From: Candidatus Coatesbacteria bacterium RBG_13_66_14
GTDB taxonomy: Bacteria > RBG-13-66-14
DNA length: 10,968 nt
Assembly: GCA_001774505.1 (NCBI GenBank)
Contig: MFAF01000048.1
Span: 3,146-14,113 of the forward strand
Reading direction: 5' to 3'
Below the pieces are notes generated by a model. That model was not told the DNA's origin and did no database searches. It saw only the letters and a list, made by a program, of their open reading frames with translations. Of this stretch, positions 1-5,503 are shown one piece after another. Made by a program: the position numbers and the translations under genes. How positions within the stretch are numbered: the first letter of the stretch is position 1; each line of letters opens with the position of its first letter.

Positions 1-45
1 GGGGGGGGGCGAGGTTGGAAACGTGAACGCGGCGGCCCACGGTCC

Positions 46-93
46 CCCTCTCCCTTCCAGGGAGAGGGTTGGGGAGAGGGTTGGGGTGAGGGG
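46..93 (+). repeat. Palindromic repeat, type A (10-bp stem plus tail)
   Basis: CCCTCTCCCT at 46-55 pairs perfectly with AGGGAGAGGG at 59-68 across a 3-base loop. A tail containing GGTTGGGGTGAGGGG follows and ends near 93; part of it is duplicated in tandem (GAGAGGGTTGGGG twice). Copies with the same stem and tail lie in opposite orientation at 3821-3854 and 5341-5376. Confidence 0.8.
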
Positions 94-99
94 TAAATC

Positions 100-125
100 G
101 GCGGGGACTAAAGTCCCCGCCCTAC
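100..125. repeat. Palindromic repeat, type C
   Basis: GGCGGGGACT at 100-109 and AGTCCCCGCC at 112-121 form a perfect 10-bp stem around a 2-base centre, followed by the edge CTAC. The element at 3655-3680 has the same arms with a different centre. Confidence 0.8.
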
Positions 126-147
126 ATTTCGGACTGCGCAAAACCCC

Positions 148-214
148 GTAGGGGCGATGAGTCCACGGTCGCCCGCGGGCCGACCTAAACGGCGCGCCGT
201 CGGTCGGCCCCTAC
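148..214. repeat. Compound palindromic repeat
   Basis: Two nested palindromes lie between a GTAGGGG edge (148) and a CCCCTAC edge (214). GGGCGA (152-157) pairs with TCGCCC (169-174). GGGCCGACC (177-185) pairs with GGTCGGCCC (202-210), and the loop of that second stem contains a perfect 12-base palindrome, ACGGCGCGCCGT (189-200). The outer GGGCCGACC stem recurs at 3683-3704 with a 4-base loop, so this copy may carry an extra palindrome inserted in the loop. Confidence 0.7.
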
Positions 215-253
215 GTCGTCGCAGCGTGAGGGTCGGGGCTGGGAGCGTAAAGC

Positions 254-280
254 GGCGGCCCGTAGAAGGGCCGCCCTACA
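254..280. repeat. Palindromic repeat, type C variant
   Basis: GGCGGCCC (254-261) pairs with GGGCCGCC (268-275) across a 6-base loop, followed by the family edge CTACA. A related element is at 5459-5485. Confidence 0.65.
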
Positions 281-311
281 CCATCGCAGCCTTGATGAAG
301 ATTGCCGCAGT

Positions 312-360
312 CCCCTCCCCCTCTGGAGGGAAGCGCACTTACGGGCTGGGGTGAGGGGTG
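312..360 (+). repeat. Dispersed repeat, type A2
   Basis: This is a C-rich arm and a G-rich arm followed by a conserved tail containing CTTACGGGC and GGGGTGAGGGG. A near-identical copy lies inverted at about 3765-3812, and a diverged direct copy at 5251-5300. Confidence 0.7.
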
Positions 361-364
361 AAAC

Positions 365-390
365 GGGCGGGGTACGGAGCCCCCGCCCTA
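365..390. repeat. Palindromic repeat with an exact inverted copy 5 kb away
   Basis: GGGCGGGG (365-372) pairs with CCCCGCCC (381-388) across an 8-base loop, with the family edge TA at 389-390. All 26 bases are the exact reverse complement of 5421-5446. Confidence 0.75.
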
Positions 391-405
391 TGTATGTAAC
401 ATTGC

Positions 406-444
406 GGCGGGTGACCCTGCAACCGTATGCGGCCACCCGCCCTA
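406..444. repeat. Palindromic repeat overlapping the cyclase stop codon
   Basis: GGCGGGTG (406-413) pairs with CACCCGCC (434-441); after one mismatch, two more pairs continue inward. The CCCTA edge at 440-444 contains the complement of the TAG stop (442-444) of the minus-strand cyclase gene. No T-run follows on the minus strand, so an intrinsic terminator role is not supported. Confidence 0.6.
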
Positions 445-3400
445 AACCGTCCCGAGGCCGTCCCACGTCAGGGCCCGCCCGCGCTCCAGCGTCGACCGGA
501 AATCCTCACCGCCCAGCTCGCTTTCGAGAACCAGTAAATTCCGTTGGACCGCAACCCGTACGCGCTCCGGGGCCTCCGGGCGGTCGGCGAGGAAGGCCAG
601 TATCTCCACGGCCCTCTCCGCCCCGCCGCCCTCCGCTAAAAGCCCGGCCGTCTCCAGGAGGGCCTCGCAGGCCGCGGGGAGCTTGTCCGTTTCCCGGGCC
701 GTTTCCAGGGCCAGCCGCAGGTCGGCCGCGGCGTCCCCGCGCTCCCCCTTCGCCCGCAGGAGCCTCCCCCGCCCCAGGAGGGCGTCCACGCGGACCCCCC
801 GCATCCCGCGGGCGTCGGCGAGCTCGAGCGCCTCGGCGAAGCGCCCCGCCGCGCCTTCGTAATCGCCCTCCCTGACGGCCGCCTCGCCCAGGCCGACGAG
901 GCACCAGCCGGTGGTCAGGGGGTCGTTCATCTCCCGGGCGACGGCGAGCCCCTTCTCGAACCGCCCCCGGGCGGCGGCCGCGTCCCCCAGTTCGAGGGAG
1001 GTCCACCCCAGCCCCCAGTGGCCGAAGGCCCGGCCCTCGGGGTAGGCGGTCTCGTCGGCTTTTTCCAGGGTGTCGGCGAAGAGCCGCCGGGCCTCGTCGC
1101 AATCGCCGCGCGCCAGGGCGACCTTCCCCTGGGAGAACCGGTTGATGATCACCCCCCAGAGGCTCTCGACCCCGGTGAAAACCTCCACGCTCGCCGCGAG
1201 CTCGCGCTCCGCGAGGTCGAACCCGCCCGTCTCGGCGTAGACCTCGCCCAGGCCGCTGCGCGCCAGGGCCACCGTCCACTGCTCCCCGGTGGCGAGGGCC
1301 GTGTCCAGGCTCTCCTTGAACAGGCGTTCCGACTCGCGGTAGTCGCCGACGCGGAAGGCGATGTCGCCAAGGGTGATGAGGCTGGAGGAGATGTGGTAGG
1401 TGTCGGAGGTCCGGCGCAGGAGCTTGAGCCCGTCCAGGCACAGCTCGCGGCCCCGGGCGTACTCCCCGCGGGCGTTGGCCAGGTCGCCCAGGGCGGAGAG
1501 GATGTGCCCCACCCTGCGGTCGTCCCCCGACTCCTCGGCCAGCCGCAGGCTCCGGCTCCACGTCTCCTCGGCCTTGGCGTAGTCGGCCGTGCGCATGGCC
1601 ACCGCGCCGATCAGGAACACCACGCGGCTCCGGTCGCCGGCGGACGAGAGCTCGTCCACGCGGGGCTCGCACTCCGCCAGGAGCTCGGCGGCCCGCCGCA
1701 GGTGTCCCAGGCGGTACTCGAAGAACCCCAGGCGCCAGAGCAGGGCGAGGTGGATCTCGCCGTCCCCGGGCCCGACGTGCTCCAGGGCGCGGCGGAAGAC
1801 CTCGAGGCCGTCGCGGTGGAAGCTGGAAGCGTCGAAGTAGCTGTAGAGCGGATCCACGCACGCGCCGGCGAGCTCGAGGTCCCGCTCCTCGAGGCTCCAC
1901 AGCCAGGCCTGGCCGATGTTGGCCATATCGAGGCCGAGGGCCGCCAGGTTCTCCTCCCCCCTCCCCCGGTGTTCCTGGAGGAAGCGGGCGTAGTAAGCGC
2001 GGAAGCGGTCCCGGGTCTCCCGGAGGGCGTCCGGGTCCGCGGCGAGCCTCTCCCCCCCGAAGGCGCGCACCAGCTCGTGCAGCTCGTACCGCCCGTCCTC
2101 GCCCGTGCGCACCAGGGACTTGTCCGCCAGGGAGGTGAGTCGGCGGAGGTCGGCCCCGGCTATCTCCGCCGCCGCCCGGCGGTCGAAGCCGCCCCGGAAG
2201 AGCGTCAGCCGCGGGAGGACGGCCCGCTCCCCCTCGTCGAGCAGGTTCCAGGAGTAATCGAAGACGCCGCGCAGGCTCCGGTGGCGCTCCGGCACGTCGC
2301 GCAGGCTCGTCTCCAGGAAGTCCAGGCTCGTCTCTATCTCGCCCAGAATCTCGGCCACGCCCAGGGTCCGGGTCCAGGAGGCGGCGAGCTCGATCCCCAG
2401 GGGCATTCCGCCCACCCGGCGGCAGATCTCCCCCGCCGTCGCGAGGTCGGGCTCACGAAATTCCACGCCGGGCGCGACGCGCAGGGCGCAGGCGACGAAG
2501 AGCTGCACCGCGTCGTAGGCGTCGTCGTCCCTCTCCGTGGGCCTGGGGGGCAGGTCCAGGCCGCCCACCTCGAAGGCGCACTCGGCGTGGAGGTTCAGAC
2601 GCTCCCGGGAGGTGGCTAGAATTTTCACCTCCGGCCCCCGCGCCAGGATTTCCCCCAACAGGGGGGCCCCATCCAGGAGGTGCTCGAAGTTGTCCATCAC
2701 CAGCAGGAGCTCCCTGCCGGCGAGGTATCGCAGGAGCTGGGCCTGGGGGTCCTCGCGGCCGCCGAAGTGGAACCGGAGGGCCTCGGCGACGGTGGAGACG
2801 ATGAACTCGGGGGAGGCCAGCGGGGCCAGGGCGACGAACCACACGCCGTCGGCGAAGTCCTCGATGCGCTCGGCGGCGGCCTGGAGGGCCAGGCGGGTCT
2901 TCCCGATGCCCCCCGGCCCGAGGAGGGTCAACAGGCGGCAGCCCGGCGAGGTCAAAAGCTCGGCGATGCGCGCCAGCTCGTCCTCGCGGCCCACGAAGGG
3001 CGTGGACTGGGCCGGGAGGTTGTGCGGCTTGGAGTCCAGGGTCCGCAGCGCCGGGAAGTCCCGCCGGGGCAGGTCGGGGTGCCGGAGGCCGAGGATGCGC
3101 TGGGGGCTGGAGAGGTCCTTGAGGCGGTGGACGCCGAGGTCGTCCAGCTCGGCTTCCGGAGGCGTGGGGCATCCCTCGGCCGCGGCCGGGGTGAGGAGAA
3201 TCTGGCCGCCCCAGCCCGCGGAGAGAAGGCGCGAGGCGCGGTTGATGACCGGCCCGAGGAAATCCTCGCCGCGCCGTTCGGCCTCACCGGCGTGGATGGC
3301 GACGCGGACGCGCAGCTCGCCCACCTCGCCGAAATCCTCCCCGGCCACGCGACGCTGGATTTCCAGGGCGCACGCGAGCGGGCCGCCGCCCTCGAAGACC

Positions 3401-3564
3401 GCGAAGACGCCGTCGCCCAGGTGCTTGATGACCCGGCCGCCGTGGGCCGCCACCAGCTCCGCCAGGAGCTCGTCGTGGCGCGCTAGGGCCCGGCTCATCG
3501 CGGCGCCGTGGCGCTCCCAGAGCTGCGTCGAGCCCTCGATGTCGGTGAATAAAAAGACGGGCAT
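442..3564 (-). CDS. Class III nucleotide cyclase - STAND NTPase - TPR signalling protein
   Basis: This is a 1040-residue multidomain signalling protein with no signal peptide or membrane segment, so it is probably cytoplasmic. Residues 1-160 form a class III cyclase domain. By eye the metal-binding Asp residues are D8 (FTDIEGST) and D51 (GDG), the adenine-selecting pair K47 and D101, and the transition-state pair N108 and R112, so it should be active on ATP. Residues 190-400 form a STAND/NB-ARC-like NTPase with Walker A GPGGIGKT (216-223), Walker B LLLVMDN (286-292), LATSRERL (316-323) and GGMPLG (385-390). About 600-1000 consists of helical TPR-like repeats. No DNA-binding domain is visible. 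The family usually works as a ligand-responsive switch in which repeats sense a partner and the NTPase gates output; the ligand here is unknown. ATG 3564 is chosen because FTDIEGST begins five residues later, although no clear Shine-Dalgarno precedes it. The gene stands alone. Confidence 0.9.
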   Translation of the reverse strand: MPVFLFTDIEGSTQLWERHGAAMSRALARHDELLAELVAAHGGRVIKHLGDGVFAVFEGGGPLACALEIQRRVAGEDFGEVGELRVRVAIHAGEAERRGEDFLGPVINRASRLLSAGWGGQILLTPAAAEGCPTPPEAELDDLGVHRLKDLSSPQRILGLRHPDLPRRDFPALRTLDSKPHNLPAQSTPFVGREDELARIAELLTSPGCRLLTLLGPGGIGKTRLALQAAAERIEDFADGVWFVALAPLASPEFIVSTVAEALRFHFGGREDPQAQLLRYLAGRELLLVMDNFEHLLDGAPLLGEILARGPEVKILATSRERLNLHAECAFEVGGLDLPPRPTERDDDAYDAVQLFVACALRVAPGVEFREPDLATAGEICRRVGGMPLGIELAASWTRTLGVAEILGEIETSLDFLETSLRDVPERHRSLRGVFDYSWNLLDEGERAVLPRLTLFRGGFDRRAAAEIAGADLRRLTSLADKSLVRTGEDGRYELHELVRAFGGERLAADPDALRETRDRFRAYYARFLQEHRGRGEENLAALGLDMANIGQAWLWSLEERDLELAGACVDPLYSYFDASSFHRDGLEVFRRALEHVGPGDGEIHLALLWRLGFFEYRLGHLRRAAELLAECEPRVDELSSAGDRSRVVFLIGAVAMRTADYAKAEETWSRSLRLAEESGDDRRVGHILSALGDLANARGEYARGRELCLDGLKLLRRTSDTYHISSSLITLGDIAFRVGDYRESERLFKESLDTALATGEQWTVALARSGLGEVYAETGGFDLAERELAASVEVFTGVESLWGVIINRFSQGKVALARGDCDEARRLFADTLEKADETAYPEGRAFGHWGLGWTSLELGDAAAARGRFEKGLAVAREMNDPLTTGWCLVGLGEAAVREGDYEGAAGRFAEALELADARGMRGVRVDALLGRGRLLRAKGERGDAAADLRLALETARETDKLPAACEALLETAGLLAEGGGAERAVEILAFLADRPEAPERVRVAVQRNLLVLESELGGEDFRSTLERGRALTWDGLGTV

Positions 3565-3592
3565 GGTTGTGGGGGTGCTTTCTGCAAGGGTA

Positions 3593-3622
3593 ACTGTACC
3601 ATCACCGGGGGCGGGAGGACAA
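3593..3622 (-). promoter_or_regulatory. Candidate promoter of the cyclase gene
   Basis: On the minus strand, TTGTCC (3622-3617) and TACAGT (3598-3593) are separated by 18 bases. Each matches the sigma-70 consensus at four of six positions. The start codon lies 28 bases beyond the -10 box, leaving a leader of roughly 20 bases. This is a weak match and a prediction only. Confidence 0.3.
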
Positions 3623-3654
3623 GGCGGCGTTGTTTCCCCGCCGCGCGCCAGAAT

Positions 3655-3680
3655 GTAGGGCGGGGATTTAAATCCCCGCC
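3655..3680. repeat. Palindromic repeat, type C (perfect)
   Basis: After a GTAG edge (3655-3658), bases 3659-3680 form a perfect 22-base palindrome with arms GGCGGGGATTT and AAATCCCCGCC. It is the same family as 100-125, with the centre changed from ACT/AGT to ATTT/AAAT while pairing is kept. Confidence 0.8.
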
Positions 3681-3682
3681 GC

Positions 3683-3708
3683 GGGCCGACCTGAAGGTCG
3701 GCCCCTAC
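3683..3708. repeat. Palindromic repeat, GGGCCGACC family
   Basis: GGGCCGACC (3683-3691) pairs perfectly with GGTCGGCCC (3696-3704) around a TGAA loop, followed by the CTAC edge. It is the compact version of the element at 177-214. Confidence 0.75.
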
Positions 3709-3732
3709 GGGTCGGTTGTGCGTCGTTCAGTC

Positions 3733-3763
3733 GTAGGGGCGGGCGCCCACACCCGCCCGCCCC
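3733..3763. repeat. Palindromic repeat, type B
   Basis: After GTA, GGGGCGGGCG (3736-3745) pairs perfectly with CGCCCGCCCC (3754-3763) around an 8-base loop. A copy differing at only a few positions, and therefore imperfectly paired, begins at 5308. Confidence 0.75.
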
Positions 3764-3764
3764 T

Positions 3765-3812
3765 CTCACCGGCCCGTAAGCGCGCTTCCCCCCAGAGGGG
3801 GGAGGGGGCAGG
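3765..3812 (-). repeat. Dispersed repeat, type A2, inverted
   Basis: Read on the minus strand this closely matches 312-360: a C-rich arm, CTCTGG, a G-rich arm, then GCGCTTACGGGC and a GGTGAGAGGGG-like tail. Confidence 0.7.
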
Positions 3813-3820
3813 CGGTAGCC

Positions 3821-3854
3821 CTCACCCCTAACCCCTCTCCCACAGGGAGAGGGG
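3821..3854 (-). repeat. Palindromic repeat, type A, inverted
   Basis: CCCCTCTCCC (3832-3841) pairs perfectly with GGGAGAGGGG (3845-3854) around a 3-base loop. It is preceded by CCTCACCCCTAA, the inverted form of the tail seen at 69-93. Confidence 0.8.
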
Positions 3855-3900
3855 GACACACCGGCCCGTGACGGCGATCCGCGCATTCATCTCAAAAACG

Positions 3901-3929
3901 TATCAATTACCCTTGACCTGTGTTAAAAT
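3901..3929 (+). promoter_or_regulatory. Candidate extended -10 promoter of the thioredoxin-fold selenoprotein gene
   Basis: This lies in an AT-richer island (about 3890-3930) within GC-rich DNA. TAAAAT (3924-3929) matches five of six -10 bases and is preceded by TG plus one base (3921-3923), giving an extended -10. The -35 position, 17 bases upstream, is poor (TATCAA). A TTGACC at 3913-3918 is an alternative -35 but has no good partner at normal spacing. Transcription from here would leave a leader of about 85 bases. Confidence 0.4.
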
Positions 3930-3961
3930 CCTTGGCGGTATCAACCCCTGTGTCCAATCAG

Positions 3962-3983
3962 GGGCGGGGAGATTTTCCCGCCC
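3962..3983 (+). promoter_or_regulatory. Hairpin in the 5' leader
   Basis: GGGCGGG (3962-3968) pairs with CCCGCCC (3977-3983) around an 8-base loop, about 25 bases upstream of the Shine-Dalgarno. There is no T-run after it, so it is not an obvious attenuator. It may simply be another member of the local palindrome families. Confidence 0.35.
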
Positions 3984-4005
3984 GCGAGGCCAATTTACCG
4001 ATAAC

Positions 4006-4014
4006 AAGGGAGGT
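4006..4014 (+). promoter_or_regulatory. Shine-Dalgarno fixing the start at 4021
   Basis: AAGGGAGGT ends 6 bases before ATG 4021 and is the strongest ribosome-binding site in the window. No such site precedes the in-frame ATG 4135 (the bases before it are C-rich). This argues that translation begins at 4021 and must pass the UGA at 4117. Confidence 0.85.
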
Positions 4015-4020
4015 TCATAG

Positions 4021-5160
4021 ATGAAGACTCTGCAAACGGTGCTCCTGTTGGTCTTGGCCGTGGGGGCCCTGGCGGCGGACAAGACCGTCTTCCTCGAAGA
4101 CTTCGACGCCTCGTGGTGAAGCTACTGCCCCCGGATGCGGGAAGCTTTCTCGCATCTCCGCGCGGATTATTCCGAGGATGACCTGGTGGTCGTTTCCAAC
4201 CACTGCGGCGACGGCTACGCCAACGCCTACACCAACTACCGCAAGAGCTACTGCGTCGTTTCCGGTTACCCCACCGCCATGGTGGACTACATCTACAAGC
4301 TGGTCGGCACCTACTCCACCTGGCAGCAGAACTACGACTGGCTGAAGGTCCGGATTGACATCCAGCTCGCCAAGGAGTCCGAGGCCACGCTGGACCTCGA
4401 CTACTTCGCCATCGGCGACGACATCTACCTGGAGACCACGGTGAACCTGGAGGACGACATCCAGAACGAGTGGTGGGTGTGGATGCTGGTCTACCAGGAA
4501 ATGTGGGACACGTACCCGCTGGTGGTCCGCGACGGCGACTACACCCCGTCGGTGCTCCAGATATCCGGGGCCGGCGAGAGCGACAGCTACTACTGGAGCT
4601 TCGACCCCACCGGCTGGGACACCGACCACCTGGTGGGCGTCTGCTTCCTGGAGAAGAACCACGGGACCAAAGAGGTCGTGCAGTCCAGGATGGTCCACCT
4701 GGACCTGGGCAGCATGCTCGACACCCACGAGCCCATCGTGGTTGACGTGGATCCCGAGAACGGCGAGGACGACGTGCCGATTGACTCGACCATCGAGTTC
4801 ACCTTGCTCGACGACTCGGGGATCAACCTGGACACGCTGGACTTCACCGTGACGGACGACACGCTCTCCGGCGGCCGGGCGCTCACACCGGGCGGCCGCG
4901 CCCTCTCCGCGGGCTTCACCCCCGCCGGCGACATCTCCGGCGACCTGGACATTGACGACTCCGACCCGCAGTCCGTGGTCTGCACCTTCACCCCGGACGA
5001 CGAGTTCGGCTACGAGGCGACCATCACCTGCACCATCGCGGCGGGGCTGGAGGACACACAGGGTTACGGCACCAGCGAAGACTACGTCTGGAGCTTTGTG
5101 ACCGAGGAATGGGTCAGGGTCGAGACGACGACCTGGGGCGCCATCAAGGCCCAGTTCTAA
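4021..5160 (+). CDS. Secreted thioredoxin-fold selenoprotein (UxxC) with C-terminal Ig-like domain; UGA at codon 33
   Basis: The product has 379 residues if UGA 4117-4119 is read as selenocysteine. Residues 1-19 are a signal peptide: Lys2, a hydrophobic core, then ALA-AD. The redox site is ASW-U33-SY-C36-P, where other family members have WCxxCP. Cys62, Cys78 and a cis-Pro loop GYPTAMVD (Pro84) follow, so residues 20-100 form a thioredoxin-like domain resembling Omp28-type exported proteins. Residues 236-370 resemble a bacterial Ig-like (Big_5/SbsA-type) domain: DPENGEDDVPIDSTIEF near its start. It is probably an extracytoplasmic thiol/selenol oxidoreductase; the substrate is unknown. Start 4021 has a strong Shine-Dalgarno, and frame and domain continue across the UGA. 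The gene ends with TAA, while era, korA and korB end with TGA, so UGA is not generally reassigned. The alternative is a pseudogene or sequencing error (TGC to TGA); the hairpin at 4133-4157 argues against that. Confidence 0.82.
4117..4119 (+). other. UGA codon, probable selenocysteine insertion site (Sec33)
   Basis: The in-frame TGA replaces the first Cys codon of a W-C-x-x-C-P thioredoxin motif, the classical position for Sec in UxxC redox proteins. Coding is uninterrupted for 32 codons before it and 346 codons after it. Confidence 0.8.
4133..4157 (+). promoter_or_regulatory. Putative bacterial SECIS element
   Basis: Bases 4134-4143 pair with 4147-4156: ten pairs, nine Watson-Crick and one G-U (4140/4150), around the 3-base loop GCU (4144-4146). 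A G-U pair at 4133/4157 can extend it. There are 24 bases between the UGA and the loop. As I recall the bSECIS model, it requires a loop 16-37 bases after the UGA, a 4-16 bp upper stem, a loop of 3-14 bases and a G in its first two positions; all are met. The stem lies inside the coding sequence, as bacterial elements do. SelB binding is inferred. Confidence 0.7.
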
Positions 5161-5178
5161 GAGGGCGTCGAGATTCGC

Positions 5179-5208
5179 AAGGGCGGGTTTAGGCCCGCCC
5201 TTTTCTTT
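5179..5208 (+). terminator. Intrinsic terminator of the selenoprotein gene
   Basis: AAGGGCGGG (5179-5187) pairs with CCCGCCCTT (5194-5202) around the loop TTTAGG, followed by a T-rich run to 5208. It lies 19 bases after the TAA. Confidence 0.8.
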
Positions 5209-5218
5209 GGGAAAAATG

Positions 5219-5243
5219 TGGCGGGTTTTAGGCCCGCCCTTTT
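5219..5243 (+). terminator. Second, tandem terminator-like hairpin
   Basis: GGCGGG (5220-5225) pairs with CCCGCC (5233-5238) around TTTTAGG, followed by CTTTT. It is almost a copy of the preceding terminator, and the shared sequence GCGGGTTT-AGGCCCGCCCTTTTC suggests local duplication or two members of one repeat family. Confidence 0.6.
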
Positions 5244-5250
5244 CGATATC

Positions 5251-5300
5251 CCCCTCGCCCCCCTGGGGAGAGGCTCGCCTACGGGCAGGGATGAGGGGTG
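5251..5300 (+). repeat. Dispersed repeat, type A2, diverged
   Basis: This is similar along its length to 312-360: C-rich arm, CTGG, G-rich arm, then CTACGGGC and GATGAGGGGTG. Confidence 0.6.
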
Positions 5301-5307
5301 CGATGAT

Positions 5308-5334
5308 GTAGGGGCGTGTGCCCGCACCCGCCCG
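5308..5334. repeat. Palindromic repeat, type B, diverged
   Basis: It starts GTAGGGGCG and ends CACCCGCCCG, aligning without gaps to 3733-3759 with a few substitutions. Only a 5-bp outer stem remains paired. Confidence 0.6.
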
Positions 5335-5340
5335 TATTCA

Positions 5341-5376
5341 CCCCTCACCCTAGCCCTCCCCCCAAAGGGGGGAGGG
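5341..5376 (-). repeat. Palindromic repeat, type A, inverted
   Basis: CCCTCCCCCC (5354-5363) pairs perfectly with GGGGGGAGGG (5367-5376) around AAA, preceded by CCCCTCACCCTAG. Stem length, loop length and tail match 46-93 and 3821-3854, while the stem bases differ in a compensated way. Confidence 0.75.
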
Positions 5377-5420
5377 GACGCTACACATCCCTCCCTGGCC
5401 CGTGCCTCGTTGCGCCGACG

Positions 5421-5446
5421 TAGGGCGGGGGCTCCGTACCCCGCCC
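5421..5446. repeat. Palindromic repeat, exact inverted copy of 365-390
   Basis: The 26 bases starting TAGGGCGGGGG are the exact reverse complement of 365-390. The preceding ACG and following TTGG are not shared, so the boundaries coincide with the palindrome plus its TA edge. Confidence 0.75.
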
Positions 5447-5458
5447 TTGGTTTTTAAC

Positions 5459-5485
5459 GGGCGGCACACGGAGTTGCCGCCCTAC
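5459..5485. repeat. Palindromic repeat, type C variant
   Basis: GGGCGGCA (5459-5466) pairs with TGCCGCCC (5475-5482) around an 8-base loop, followed by the family edge TAC. It lies 18 bases beyond the marC stop codon. Confidence 0.6.
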
Positions 5486-5503
5486 GGGTCCGGGTTGAGG
5501 GGG

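Larger units (their letters stand above)
1..441. other. Gene-free repeat cluster 1
   Basis: This 441-base stretch downstream of the cyclase gene contains no convincing gene. It is packed with short GC-rich palindromes, listed separately, of the same families found in the gaps at 3650-3860 and 5250-5490. Short open frames cross it, but they read through the palindromes and give low-complexity Arg/Pro/Gly-rich peptides. Bases 1-43 and 215-253 show nothing recognisable. Confidence 0.8.
5161..5503. other. Gene-free repeat cluster 3 between convergent genes
   Basis: This is the 343-base gap between the selenoprotein gene and marC, whose 3' ends face each other. It holds two terminator-like hairpins and five dispersed repeats, listed separately, and no credible gene. 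Short frames through it encode only repeat-derived peptide. Confidence 0.8.

Noticed and set aside
44..390. A CRISPR array in the repeat-rich gap
   Set aside because: The repeats are of several different palindromic types in mixed orientation, without regular spacing or unique spacers of equal length.
1018..2619. Long plus-strand open frame antisense to the cyclase gene
   Set aside because: It is a GC-driven shadow of the minus-strand gene, with Gly/Ala/Leu/Glu-rich, low-complexity protein and no domain. The minus-strand frame has clear catalytic motifs.
4021..4119. A separate 32-residue peptide ending at TGA 4117, or a nonsense-mutated pseudogene
   Set aside because: The frame and the thioredoxin domain continue straight through the TGA, the codon falls on the redox Cys position, and a SECIS-like hairpin follows. 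A sequencing error or recent mutation remains possible but is less likely.
4135..5160. Reading the thioredoxin-fold gene as a 341-residue protein starting at ATG 4135
   Set aside because: This start has no Shine-Dalgarno and would remove the signal peptide and active-site motif, while ATG 4021, in the same frame, has an excellent ribosome site.
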